From NCBI RefSeq assembly GCF_039555335.1, contig NC_092629.1:7301432-7365431 (forward strand): DNA of 64,000 bases, given 5' to 3'. The number at the start of each line of letters is the position of its first letter. The first letter of the stretch is position 1. This stretch comes from Amphiura filiformis (Eukaryota; Echinodermata; Ophiuroidea; Amphilepidida; Amphiuridae). Positions 13,397 through 23,945 of the stretch are shown here, in pieces. The notes under the pieces are model-generated. The model was given only the letters and a program-made list of their open reading frames with translations. It was not told where the DNA came from and did not search any database. The position numbers and the translations under genes were made by a program.

Positions 13397-13559
13397 TCTT
13401 GCAGATGCGAGAAAGCTGCTTTGAGAAGACTAGCTGTGAATTCTTTGATGTAGAGGTCATTTGTTTTCTCGCTTTGGCTTGCACCTAGATGCACTGTGAT
13501 TTTACTGCTCTCAATTATGCTAAACATGTATGCCAGGATACTTGCATGCATCGTCAAAC
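13397..13559 (-). CDS. XPO1: XPO1 exon 20, residues 939-993
   Basis: 163 nt. LTMHASILAYMFSIIESSKI, a diverged linker VHLGASQSEKTNDLYIKEF, then TASLLKAAFSHLQ and a split aspartate codon at donor GA|GTAAGT. The linker is the least conserved part of the protein and is also variable in other animals. Confidence 0.94.
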
Positions 13560-13574
13560 CTGTATGACAAAATA

Positions 13575-14210
13575 AAACAGATATGCAAATTAGGTCATTA
13601 ATATTCATATACATAGAACACTATACAGCACAAGAGGTGATCATACTCTATCACCCTATCAAGTTAGAAGTTCATTGGTTATTGCATGTTATTGTTGGTA
13701 ACAGGCACATAAACTCATTAATATTCATACATGCGAATAACTTGATACAAATCCATACAGCACTAGAGCTGTTCATACTCTTATCGTCCTATCAAGTTAG
13801 AAGTTCATTGGTTATTGTGTGTTGTGTGAAAGCTGCAGTCAAAAGAATTTCAGGTAAAGTAGGCAAATAAGCTCATAAATATGCAAATTAACTTGATAGA
13901 TATCCATACAGCACAAGAGGTGATCATACTCTATTATCCTACCAAGTAAGAAGTTCATCAAATATTGTGAGTAGGTTGCAGAGTGCATTAACAAAATTAA
14001 ATACAGGCACAATATACAAAATAAATCCATTAATAGTTGTCATCATGCAAATAACTAAATAATAAATACAAAACAATACAGCACAAGAGATAATCATACT
14101 CTATCATCCTACAAGGTAGAAGTTAATCAGTGGCAGAGTGAATTATTGGAATTTCAGGCACAATATGCAAATTAAGCTCATTACTATTCATAAATATGCA
14201 AATAACCCAA
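13575..14210 (+). repeat. Four-copy tandem repeat in XPO1 intron 19
   Basis: Units of roughly 150 bp with CATACAGCACAAGAGGTGAT, CCTATCAAGTTAGAAGTTCA and CTCATTAATATTCATA blocks. The first unit starts within 20 bp of the exon 20 acceptor. Confidence 0.8.
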
Positions 14211-14739
14211 AATATCATGATGGCTATTCATAACTACTACTTTGGCTTACTTTTCCCATTCATTTTTTCCAAGCGATTCTCAATGTTGTTTTTGCTTCAC
14301 TGCAGCACCCGGGTACCATTAGTGGCCACCATTATATACTGAAGCACCATCCCACACCAAAATTGAGCTGTGTGATGTGCCGTGATATGGGAGAAATCCC
14401 AAAAAATGATGGGTCCATTGATAAAATCACAAACTGGGAGCCACTGTGTTTTGAAATGAGGTTGAGAGCTACAGAATGCTCTTTTGATCTCCTCAAGAAC
14501 AGCTTTGCAAGAGCTGTATGGACCCATGGCCATTAACTTGAGTTAGTAAGTCATGGCACATGCAACTTACTACGAGGAGCTGTAGAGGAGCCAACGCTCT
14601 TACTCCCCTCGAAAGAGAGTGCCTGCTCCAACCACTTCCCGAGTAAACCTACAGAATCTGTTAATGAATAACACAGCAGACATGTTTTGCCAGGGTGTGT
14701 ATTTGGAGCACGGTACGGGATGACTTATAATTATACACA

Positions 14740-14870
14740 AAAAAATCCGCCATTTTAGTCCACGGTTAAGCGATGAAAACATCATACACACGTCCTCGGT
14801 TAGATAGCAAAACACGATGTCCACGTTTGGAGGCGAACACAGACAGGGGTGTGTGTGAGTGTGGTGTGAT
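14740..14870 (-). repeat. Repeat copy shared with 53,050-53,200
   Basis: CATTTTAGTCCACGGTTAAG, CACACGTCCTCGGTTAGATA and ACGTTTGGAGGCGAACAC are found in opposite orientation at 53,070-53,190. The family is unknown. Confidence 0.75.
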
Positions 14871-15702
14871 GGGGTGAGTGTGGAGATAAGATTTTATAAT
14901 TATGTGCAATATAATTCTGAATATTATATGTTTTTCTTATGTTTATTTCTTGTAATATGTATTTTAATAACTTTTATGTGTAATAATAGTAAATAATTTT
15001 TGATGTTTTAATATTGTAAAAAGTGACGCAATTTGGCTATTTGCCACGATGTTATTTTCAATAAATATGAAATGTTAAATGTTAAAATGGTATCAGCGTT
15101 AGAAATTTTGTTGTCCGTTGCCGGGACAACTAAAAAGTCGCCGGACAACCAAAAATACTGATTCGATATTTAAATCTACCCACGAGTCCCATTTGTAGGC
15201 CCACGGAGAACCAAAAACTTAACCAGAAATTGTACTCTGGTTGTCCGTGGGACAACCATTTATTTTTCCTAAATTCGAACACTGCTTATAATGTGTACCA
15301 AAGAAGATATCACCACAATGCATCATGCTTTTGCAAAACGCACTAAAACTGGTTCCTGATGCATGCAAATTCCCAGATAACATATACGCAAAGGAGGGCT
15401 TTATGACAGCAATATCACTGGGGCTCTTAGGTTTAATCAGAGCCAATCATAACCCCACTTCTGTGTTTACCCTGCATGCAGGTTGTACAACCTGGTGAAA
15501 AGTGGAAATTTTCGAGCTACATTAATTTTTACGCTTTTTAATATTTCAAGCAGCTGTACTGCAAAAATGAGTGTATATATTCGATTTTTCCAAGCAAGGA
15601 GTTTTAAAAGCAAGCGAAACTGTTCAAAACTGGCAGCTTGCAAAAAAATTTATCGCACTAAAATTCCACTTTTACAGTACTGCATTTTGACTTGGGAATG
15701 GG

Positions 15703-16288
15703 CTAATCCAGTTGAAATCCATACACCCTCTCCAAAAGACACAATCTTAATCTCCCACACAAGGGGTATTGATTTCAAATGGAGTCACCCATTCAGGTAA
15801 ACCCATTTGAAATTCACACTCCCTATGTGGAAGATTAAGGTTGTGTCTTCCATAAGGGGGTGTATGCAAGAGTGAAAATAAGATCTTTTCTACCAGCAGG
15901 ACTCAGTTTGGGAAAAATAAGTCCTGGTTTACCTAAATTTAGTCTAGAGCTCACTTTGATTTTGGTAACAGAATTTAAACCAAATAGTGTAATATCCAAT
16001 GGCCCAATCTAATAGTCTACTCTCAACAATAATAGCTCAATTTCTGACATCACATGGTAGAGAAACCCCATTCTGGTTCCCCATTTATTGGGGATTTTAA
16101 TATGTATGGACTATGGACTGTATGGTTATGGAGCCTTATGGAGGCTACGGTTCAGTACAAAAAATGTAGCCTGGTGTGGTCATTTTTAAGGTCGATGGGC
16201 TACAGTAGGCAACTAATGGGCCTGAAACAAGGCCTGTAGCATGTTTATTTTCACCCTTGGGTGTATGGATTTCATCTGGAATAGCCCA
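15703..16288. mobile_element. CTATTCCA-type MITE interrupted by another MITE
   Basis: Begins GGGCTAATCCAGTTGAAATC at 15,703 and ends GGATTTCATCTGGAATAGCC at 16,288, the same terminal sequences as the other copies of this family in the window. It is split at 15,866/16,268 by a second element. Confidence 0.8.
15867..16259. mobile_element. hAT-like MITE, 8-bp target duplication
   Basis: 393 bp with ends CAAGAGTGAAAATAA and CAAGGGTGAAAATAA in inverted orientation, flanked by the exact direct repeat GGTGTATG (15,859-15,866 and 16,260-16,267). Eight-base duplication and CAAGGGTG-type ends fit hAT. The target is the older MITE around it. Confidence 0.85.
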
Positions 16289-16305
16289 ATGGAAGCACTC
16301 CTTAC

Positions 16306-16440
16306 CTGCTGTATGTGATGTGTCTGTGACCACAGAGAGAACATGTTGTAAGATATCGGTGTAATAGGTTTGGTAGAAGCTCTGTGCTGCATTGTTTTCT
16401 TGCCATACGTTTTGTAGCCAGCCGTAAAGTATTGCAAGAC
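16306..16440 (-). CDS. XPO1: XPO1 exon 19, residues 894-939
   Basis: 135 nt. Completes a glycine codon, then LAILYGWLQNVWQENNAAQS, FYQTYYTDILQHVLSVVTDT and SHTAG. Acceptor TTCTTGCAG, donor G|GTAAGG. The end of an interrupted MITE lies 18 bp beyond the donor. Confidence 0.96.
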
Positions 16441-16534
16441 CTGCAAGAAAAAAGATGGGCATTAGTGTCAAGAAAATGTAACAAGATATCTACAAATTAC
16501 AGGTAAAACATTCCCAACATCTGCTCAAATGAAG

Positions 16535-16600
16535 GGAGCTGCGTGACACACTGGTTAAGGCGGTCCCGGGTTCAAATCTCAACATGCATGGCTTGGGTCG
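16535..16600 (+). other. tRNA-derived SINE fragment (plus)
   Basis: GTGACACACTGGTTAAGGCG resembles a Leu/Ser-type A box and GGTTCAAATCTC a B box, but the middle of the tRNA is missing. Confidence 0.4.
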
Positions 16601-17131
16601 AGGAGTGGTTTGGCTTTGGGGGTGGTGCGGTTTGGGCATGAGGTGCCAATGGATTCCCCACTCCACTGAAAGGGAGAAATGAGGGAATGTTGATATATAA
16701 TTGGATTGTTTGAACCCAATACACAAATCTTTTGGTCAAGCTATGAGCTTTAAAATATTGGACATGATGTGGTTGAGCCTCAATATTTTGGGTGAAAAAA
16801 CATAAAATTTTATCATTATTATGTTTTAATGAATCCAAGTGTGTGAATATATCCGAAACATAATAATGACAAAATTGGATGGTTTCCAATATTTTAAAAC
16901 TCATAGCTCACCAATAAATATGGGCTTAATTGATCCAATTTTATATCATTATTATGTTTTCAGAATCTTTCCTTGGTGTCAAAAATGTGGTTATTGGTCA
17001 AAAAATGTTCTTTTGGTCACATGTGGTTTTGGGTCAGAACTGTGATTTTGGGTCCAAAAAAAAAGTAGGGTTGGGACAGTCTGAAAACAATACATTTTGC
17101 TGGATTCCGCAGAGATAGGCTTGTGACTCAC

Positions 17132-17374
17132 CTGTGTCAGCTACATTTCTCATTGTATGTTTCACCGCCCAGATGATAGAATCTAGCACAAGTTTAAACT
17201 GCCTGGGAGGAATATTGAGAAGTGCTGTGAAGCAGTGACTGTTAACAGCTTGTAATAAGAGGAAAAAGTTGGTCCTGTGTTCAGGAAACTCTTCAAAGTT
17301 CTTGTTGATCATTTCTAATGTACACTTTCGAATACAGCATCAAATATCTTTGGAATTTCTGATGTGATGTGGCC
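17132..17374 (-). CDS. XPO1: XPO1 exon 18, residues 814-894, frame broken by a 2-nt gain
   Basis: Opens GHITSEIPKIFDAVF in frame, then continues in another frame as CTLEMINKNFEEFPEHRTNF, LLLQAVNSHCF and IWAVKHTMRNVADT. The exon is 243 nt instead of 241; the extra two bases lie in an AAA run at about 17,326-17,330, and the literal frame reaches TAG within five codons. Skipping to an AG right after that run would restore frame at the cost of 16 residues; that is only a possibility. A consensus error is more likely. Confidence 0.92.
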
Positions 17375-17847
17375 CTGTAGGTGAGGAAAGATGAGGTTAT
17401 TATTAAAATAAAACAATGAAGATCACCTCACTTCTACTATCTGTGATATTGGTCATTAAAAAAAAAAAAGCTATAATCTTAGCAATATGATTGGCTTGTT
17501 GATGCAATATGATTGCATTATTGACGCTCTCATGCACTACCAAACCATTTCTCAGGTACTGTCTTTTAAGAGGAACCGAGTGATTTATACAGCTCCTCGT
17601 AATATTAATTCACTAACTCTTGAATTTTCTCAGACATCATTCTCTTAGGCGAGCTGACGTCACACAAGAGGGAAAAGGTTTGTAAAACCAGTGTGCTCAC
17701 ATCAGTTTCTATTCATCAAACTGGTTGCCATGAGCGGTTGCGCGCGCTTGTGCAAAGGGGCCGGGGACAAAGAGGAATAATGTTCCTGGATGTCCAACCA
17801 TCCTCATTTTTTAATGTAATCTAAAAACAGAAAACAATCTTTCTTAC

Positions 17848-17970
17848 CTCTAGTTTGTTGACAATGGTTGCCATGGTACTGAGTACTTCAGGTTCTCGTG
17901 CCCCCGGGACGTTACCTTTGTAGTCCATCAAGACGGCCTCTAGCAGAGGCGGGATGAAGTTATCGCACAC
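17848..17970 (-). CDS. XPO1: XPO1 exon 17, residues 773-813
   Basis: 123 nt, phase 0. VCDNFIPPLLEAVLMDYKGN, then VPGAREPEVLSTMATIVNKL and E. Acceptor TTATCAG, donor GAG|GTAAGA. Confidence 0.95.
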
Positions 17971-18403
17971 CTGATAACAAAGAAAACATCCATAAATTAT
18001 GTGTTAAATGAACACTTAAAACGCAACACGAAGACAATTTGGTAGCCAGCGTAAAATTTAAATTCTTCAGAAGCGAATTATACAACTATCGGTTCTGCCA
18101 GGGCACCAATGAAACTAGTTCTTTAGAGAACAATAATTTGGCTGGTAGTGCCCTTACATTAAAATTAAGTATTTTTTTGGCCAAACTGGAACATGCGCGT
18201 TGCATCCATGTAGTGTACTAAGCGTGTACGCAATGCAAGGCACGAGTATGCTCTCTTCTGTACCGCGCTATATTCGCATGTTTATCGCGGAGCCACTAGT
18301 GTTTCAGTTTGGTCAAGAAATACTAAATTTTACTGTAGGTTAAAACATGACCAGCAGCTTTTGTGCAAAAATAGCCATAGAAGCAACCTCACTGACCACT
18401 TAC

Positions 18404-18589
18404 CATATTTGCATCCGTTGACCGGCTCACCCACCCTGAGATGAGTTTGAGCGTTTCTTTCTTGACCGTTCTCATGCTGCAGATGACCGGTTGTTTTGTG
18501 ACGCCTTCCCCGCTGTTTGTGATGGCTCCTGAGATGTTCTCACTCATACACTTGTACACATGTAACATGTCCAGGTAGATCCTACCGAG
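18404..18589 (-). CDS. XPO1: XPO1 exon 16, residues 711-772
   Basis: 186 nt, phase 0. LGRIYLDMLHVYKCMSENIS, VTKQPVICSMRTVKKETLKL, ISGWVSRSTDANM before donor ATG|GTAAGT. SMRTVKKETLKLISGWVSRS is the conserved core. Confidence 0.96.
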
Positions 18590-19347
18590 CTGAAAATCAC
18601 AATGCCAATTCCACAATTAACATTTATCGACTCAATGCTGCGCATGATGCTAGCCAGAAAAAGTTTCGAGATATTTTCTCAAAATATCAAGAGTTATCTT
18701 TTAGACCACTGACCCAATACTAGGCTTGTTTGTACTCATTTTAATGCATTTTCAATGCTGATTCCAAATTTACATTTCTGGAATTAAAACTAAATTTGAC
18801 ACTTGTCGTCTGCAGTCGACACCTGCATGGAGAGGGTTAAGGTCATTTTCATGCACGATATTGCCAATTACGTGGGTGTAAGTTTAGAATTCACTGACAG
18901 TAACAAAAACCAAATTCTGGCCTATTAAGAGTGATCATAGTATAACAGAGCTGCCAACCTGTTTTATTTTTCACAAAATCATTTTGATAACATCATCTGA
19001 CATTCATACAACTACTGCAATATCACCAAAAGCTGTATCCAACAGGTTCACAGCCCTGCGAGAGGCTGTGTCACTATTCAACTAAAAACATTGAATTTCT
19101 TGTGTTGTGTGAAAGACAATGTGCATCAGAGGTTCCTTGGAGTATCCACACTGCTGGTTCAGAGTTGGATCTAGAATGACATCATTTGCACATTGGAGCA
19201 ACTTTTAAAATATATTGTAGGCTAGTTAATGTCAAATAACTGAATATGCCATTTATATCGAAGAGATTCTAACCCAACGTGATCCTGTTATTTTCTTTTA
19301 CAGTACTTGATTTGAAAATAACTGCTTGCACTGATTGACAAGCTTAC

Positions 19348-19452
19348 CTGTATGACGAATGGATGACCGACGGCCTTGCAAGCCCGGACATTGGTCTTGA
19401 GAATACTGCCTAGCTGTTTCACATGTTCATGGTCTTGGAGAGCTTCCACATT
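19348..19452 (-). CDS. XPO1: XPO1 exon 15, residues 676-710
   Basis: 105 nt, phase 0. NVEALQDHEHVKQLGSILKT followed by NVRACKAVGHPFVIQ, donor CAG|GTAAGC. Pieces of this exon with its flanking intron are duplicated at 19.94-20.09 and 20.33-20.48 kb. Confidence 0.96.
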
Positions 19453-19753
19453 CTGAAAACAAGAAATAACAATGTCAATACACCATAACTTCACATACCA
19501 AAAGAAAAAACAAGTAACGTCAACATAATACAGGGCAAAGGCGACGAAAAACCCCAAACACTGTTCACTGGTCAACTTTTTTTCCCCTTTTCAGGGAAGA
19601 AGGTTAATGTCCCCCCTCCAAATCACTGAAAGCTTGAAAAATCCGAGAATACAATAACAAACATATTTTGAACATTTTCTGACTTTTTCACAAAGCAATT
19701 GGGATTTATTTTTGTCACTCAAGTGATTGATTTATTGTTCTTCATTGTTCTTT

Positions 19754-19942
19754 CAATTGATCTTTTCGGTAAGCTCACAATTCCTTGTGGTTAGACCCCG
19801 GATATAGTTATCTGACGTCACGTCGATGCGCACATGGTTTAGTGAACACTGCTACTGCGCATTGCAAGTCGGTGTGACGTCAAATGACAATATCAGGGGT
19901 ACTAACACAAGGAATTATGGGATTTACCGAAAAGATCAATTG
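19754..19942. mobile_element. MITE with ~20-bp inverted ends in intron 15 region
   Basis: Left end CAATTGATCTTTTCGGTAA and right end TTACCGAAAAGATCAATTG are perfect inverted repeats, followed inward by CACAATTCCTTGTG / CACAAGGAATTATGG. A diverged copy is at 20,109-20,255. A broken exon 15 copy starts at the next base. Confidence 0.8.
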
Positions 19943-20483
19943 TTCATGGTCTTGGAGAGCTTCCACATTCTGAAAACAAGAAAATAACAATATCAATACA
20001 CCATAACTTCACATACCAAAAGAAAAACAAGCACTCTTAATATAATACAGGAGACGAAAAAAACAACCACCAAACACTATTCTACGGACAGTTAAATAAG
20101 CAGACACACTTAATTGGCCTTTTTGGTAAATCCTATAAGCCAATGCATTTGACCTCTGATGTTGTCACGCCAATGTGCACATCAGTATAACGTCAAATGA
20201 AAACATCAGGGGTCCACCTGCAAAGTCTTATGAGATTTACTGAACAGGTGAATTGATTTCATTGGTAGCTATATCATTTTCATTATATTGTGATAAAAAA
20301 ATAAGGCCCAGTTACACAAAATATTTTGTACAAAAATTGACTGAATATGCCTTTAACCTATATCCAAGAGATTCCCACTCAACCTGATTTTGTTTCACAT
20401 TACTTGATTTGAAATTAAAAGCACTGATTGGCAAGCTTACCTTTATGATAAACGGATGATCGACAGCCTTGCAAGCACGGACT
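19943..20483 (-). repeat. Two broken copies of XPO1 exon 15 with flanking intron
   Basis: 19,943-20,050 repeats the 5' half of exon 15 plus the upstream intron. 20,330-20,483 repeats the downstream intron, the donor and the 3' half of exon 15 (with changes). Order and content fit tandem duplication of an exon-plus-MITE unit followed by deletions. Neither half makes a full exon. Confidence 0.85.
20109..20255. mobile_element. Diverged copy of the 19,754 MITE
   Basis: Keeps TTTTTGGTAAATCC at left and GGGGTCCACC plus GATTTACTGAACAGG at right, and the GTCAAATGAAAACATCAGGG interior shared with the 19,754 copy. Confidence 0.65.
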
Positions 20484-20538
20484 GTCCATCACAAAGGGAC
20501 AATTTTTACTTGTGGATCACACTATTGCAATACGGTTT

Positions 20539-20718
20539 GGGCTATTCCAGTTGAAATCCATACATCCCCTATGGAAGACAAAACCTTAATCTCCCACGAG
20601 GGCGCAGATTTCAAATAGAGACACCCATTCAGGTAACCCCATTTGAAATACACACTCACTGGGTGTGAGATACAGGTCATGTTTTCCATAGGGGAATGTA
20701 TTTCAACTGGAACAGCCC
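20539..20718. mobile_element. CTATTCCA-type MITE copy in intron 14
   Basis: GGGCTATTCCAGTTGAAATCC left end and TTTCAACTGGAACAGCCC right end, 180 bp; the right end lies about 25 bp from the exon 14 donor. Confidence 0.8.
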
Positions 20719-20742
20719 ATTATAACTGAAGGTTTGTCTTAC

Positions 20743-20877
20743 TTGAGTCGCCTGGAGTATGATGCCATCCCAGACTTGGTTTGGTAATAGCATGTATTTC
20801 TCTATCAGATGTTCTTGTACTACACTGTCTGTCTGCGCACTGATCATGTAGCCAACAGCTTCATAAAATGTGTGCAC
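20743..20877 (-). CDS. XPO1: XPO1 exon 14, residues 631-675
   Basis: 135 nt, phase 0. VHTFYEAVGYMISAQTDSVV, then EHLIEKYMLLPNQVWDGIIL and QATQ before donor CAA|GTAAGA. A CTATTCCA-type MITE ends only about 25 bp beyond the donor. Confidence 0.96.
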
Positions 20878-21103
20878 CTGAAACAGATGAAAAATATATG
20901 GACATAAATACAAAATCATAGTTACATACACTGTCTATGACCTTTTGAGGTTGCAATCAAATATCGACTGAACTCATTTGCTATTTATTTAGGCTCCTTT
21001 GGTACTCTGATTTGTCATTCAAACTTGAATTGTGATGAATTTTCTCACTTGTGAAGGGGTTATGTGATTTTACTTATAAAAACTACACATTCAATCAGCT
21101 TAC

Positions 21104-21267
21104 CTGCTGAGGTTGCAAGTCACAAATGATTGTGTTGATGCTGGCTAAAATCTCCTCAATAAACGGCATCACTTCTCCAACCTGCACCTGCACAAAATGG
21201 CGCCGACATTTCTGGGCGATTTTGATGAAAGTGTCGCACGCCATATCTTGCACACCATCATGCGTTT
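21104..21267 (-). CDS. XPO1: XPO1 exon 13, residues 576-630
   Basis: 164 nt. Completes a glutamate codon: [40 protein letters not shown], then [11 protein letters not shown] before donor CAG|GTAAGC. It completes the groove side of HEAT 12-13. Confidence 0.96.
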
Positions 21268-21871
21268 CTGTTGAGAAAATGAATCAGCAGTGGTTAAGCA
21301 TGAAGAATAACCCATCTGTCAAGGAAAATGTATACATCTAGTAGAAAGTCAAATCTTGAAAACGAGTGAACATGTCCAAATGCACCAGAAAGGCAAATTT
21401 TCTCAATTATATTTGTAATACTGGGTTCACGTATTGGTCTCCATTTAACCAGTAAGTAATGCAACTTTGCCTCATGTCAAAATGAAGCATGGTCTGGAAA
21501 TAACAGGCACAGGACTAGGGGCTACTTTTTGAGTAATTTTCATTACTGAACAAGGGGATCTATTTAAAATTTGGTAATAAACGTGTCATATTAGGGGCAA
21601 ATGAAAAAAGAAAAGAAGAACATTTGTCATTTTTCAACAGCATTTTAGCAAAGGGTGCTACTGTGGTAAAAAGCAACAGCGCCTGTCAACATTATTAGTA
21701 GTAGTACCCTTACAGGCGCTTTCCAACAGTTCACAAAACAGAGCTGGATGCCCGCTTGTTTCCAAGCCTGATTGCAGGCCAACAAAGGGCAGCTCAGGCG
21801 ATGGATGAGTAGAGATGTGATACTTGCAAGTGAATTTATTTCAATTTCAGGTTTTGCACAAGTTAACTTAC

Positions 21872-22106
21872 CATGCATGAATTCAAAGAGTTTGTTGACG
21901 ACTGTTTTGAGGAACTTCCAATGCGCCCTCAGGAAGCGAGGATACTGTCCCACCACATACATGATGTTGGATGCGATGATGGCCTTGTTGTCTTTCCCTC
22001 TCTTCTGCTCACACAGTCCCAGTAAGTCTTTGATGACTGTGACCAGGAATCGCTTCTCATCTTCCTCATGCATTGCCCCGCTTATTGATCCGATCGCCCA
22101 ACATAA
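21872..22106 (-). CDS. XPO1: XPO1 exon 12, residues 498-575 (export-signal groove, reactive Cys)
   Basis: 235 nt. [20 protein letters not shown] through [19 protein letters not shown] to NKLFEFMH. This is the HEAT 11-12 region that forms the hydrophobic groove for leucine-rich export signals. The cysteine of LLGLCEQK is about residue 529 and aligns with human Cys528, the leptomycin B target, so the protein is predicted to be drug-sensitive. Confidence 0.97.
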
Positions 22107-22197
22107 CTGTGATCAAAGTGATACAAATATTTCAAGTGAAAAGTATATGTTACATTGCAGGCTCACAAAGATGCAGGCTGTTCTCGAACAGCAAAAT

Positions 22198-22283
22198 GGG
22201 CTTAATTGCAGTTGAAATCCATCCACAAGTATGAAAGACATGACCGTAATCTTCCACACATAGAGTGTGGATTTCACAGTCCT
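22198..22283. mobile_element. Truncated CTATTCCA-type MITE
   Basis: Only the left third remains: GGGCTTAATTGCAGTTGAAA and a TGTGGATTTCACAG piece. Confidence 0.5.
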
Positions 22284-22885
22284 GCTTCCTAACACAAACA
22301 AGAATTCCAGCCCATCCAAAATGTTTGTAACATACGGACAAACATGTGGAGAAACAAAAGAGAATGTGGTCCAGGCAAGACAAAAACAGCATAACAGTTT
22401 TCAAGTAACATCGCAAAATATGGTTCTAAACATCAAATGCGAGTTGCAAGAATTTCTTTGGACTGGTTTCCTATCAAAAATCACATTTCAAAGCCTAAGA
22501 CTGCCAACCACCGCCACCACTGATCATCACCATCAGCCTTCAGCAGCTGTGGCGCATGTCTTGCTACCAAGGTTCATCTGAAAACTCTTGGCTATACTCT
22601 GATCAGCTCGTAATCGGCGAGAAATTATCACTACGCCGAAAAGTAGATCCACATTTAAGGGTGATATAGTTGATCTGCCTGGTCTATATTTTGCATGTTA
22701 AAGAAAGTAGACAAAGTACATAACTGCCATTAGTAATTTATAATACTTCTGGCAAGATGTCATAAGACAATTCTCCAAATAAAATATATTGATATTAATC
22801 CGCGATGTTATAAGGCCTGCCGATTACGAACTAATCAGACTGTAGTAAGATCAATTTTTTTAGTTTAACATTGCATTAACCTTAC

Positions 22886-22989
22886 CGTGTTCAGATTCTT
22901 CCATGACCACTCCTGCCCGTTGACCTGTAAGTGTAGTTTGTCCGTCATTATCTGTTCTGTGTCGGCATAATCCAAGTGAGTCAGATACA
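22886..22989 (-). CDS. XPO1: XPO1 exon 11, residues 463-497
   Basis: 104 nt. Completes a valine codon, then [20 protein letters not shown] and WSWKNLNT before donor ACG|GTAAGG. Acceptor is TATGACAG. Confidence 0.95.
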
Positions 22990-23418
22990 CTGTCATAAAA
23001 CACACAGAAAGCAAAACGTTTCAAGGACTAATTCGTACCTCAATTACAACCTTCTTTCACAGGTGGGTGCTTGTTAAATTAACATGGCTACAAGTGTCAA
23101 TTAGGCTAGGTATTGTGCAAACCAAAATAACTCCAGACCAATATGGGCCAATTTTAGGAACACACCAAACTTGAACACATGTTAAGTCATTGAATCTACT
23201 ACAACGGCTCTTTTCAGAGCCACCAACTCATGGGGCAGTCTGCTATATCAATGGGCAAGGGACAGTCCCCTATGATACTCAGTAGACAAGGGGCAGTCTA
23301 CATGCAGAACTCTGCACTAATCCAGACAAAAGCTTTGTGGTTTCATACTGACGGTGAACCCATTGAAACCCTCAATTTGCAACTATAGAGGGCGCTTCTG
23401 TGAGTTGTTAACACTTAC

Positions 23419-23557
23419 CCAGAGTCTCCCTCATATTCTTATACATGTTGATAGAATCTGTGTCCTTCATAAACTCTCTAACCACTTCGCCTTGATCGTT
23501 TTCAACGACGAGCACCTCCTCCGGTTTCGCCATCCTAGAAATCATGATTCTCCTCAC
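23419..23557 (-). CDS. XPO1: XPO1 exon 10, residues 417-463 (HEAT9 acidic loop)
   Basis: 139 nt. Encodes [20 protein letters not shown] and then [20 protein letters not shown]. In known CRM1 structures this region is the HEAT9 loop that contacts RanGTP and closes on the export-signal groove. Ends one base into the next codon at donor GTAAGT. Confidence 0.96.
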
Positions 23558-23599
23558 CTGTATAAGTCGTAGGTTTAATATTAGCATTAGTTAGTGGAA

Positions 23600-23945
23600 G
23601 CCGCTATTGGCAGGGGAGGAAAACAAATGGACGGAACAGCTTGTCTGTCGCCACACTCTGCTTGCATCACTCGACCTTGGAACCCCCTGTGCTATGAATA
23701 TGAATCTTTGTTGACTGTTATTAGCAGGGGACACAAATGGACGGAACAGCTTTTCTGTCGCCACACACCGCTTGCCTCGCTCGACCTTGGAACCCCCTGT
23801 GCTATGAATTTAAATCTTAAGCTGGCTGTTATTGGCAGGGGACACAAATGGACGGAACAGCTCATCTGTCACCACACACCGCTTGCCTCACTCGACCTTG
23901 AAACCCCCTGTGCTATGAATTTAAATCTAAGCTGGCTGTTAATAA
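23600..23945 (+). repeat. Three-copy tandem repeat (~112 bp) in intron 9
   Basis: Units begin near 23,605, 23,719 and 23,829 with GGCAGGGGACACAAATGGAC and end CCCCCTGTGCTATGAAT. The open frame through them is a by-product of the period. It starts about 45 bp from the exon 10 acceptor. Confidence 0.85.

Noticed and set aside
21772-22215. 147-codon plus-strand frame
   Set aside because: Antisense shadow of XPO1 exon 12, where codon constraint on the other strand keeps the frame open.
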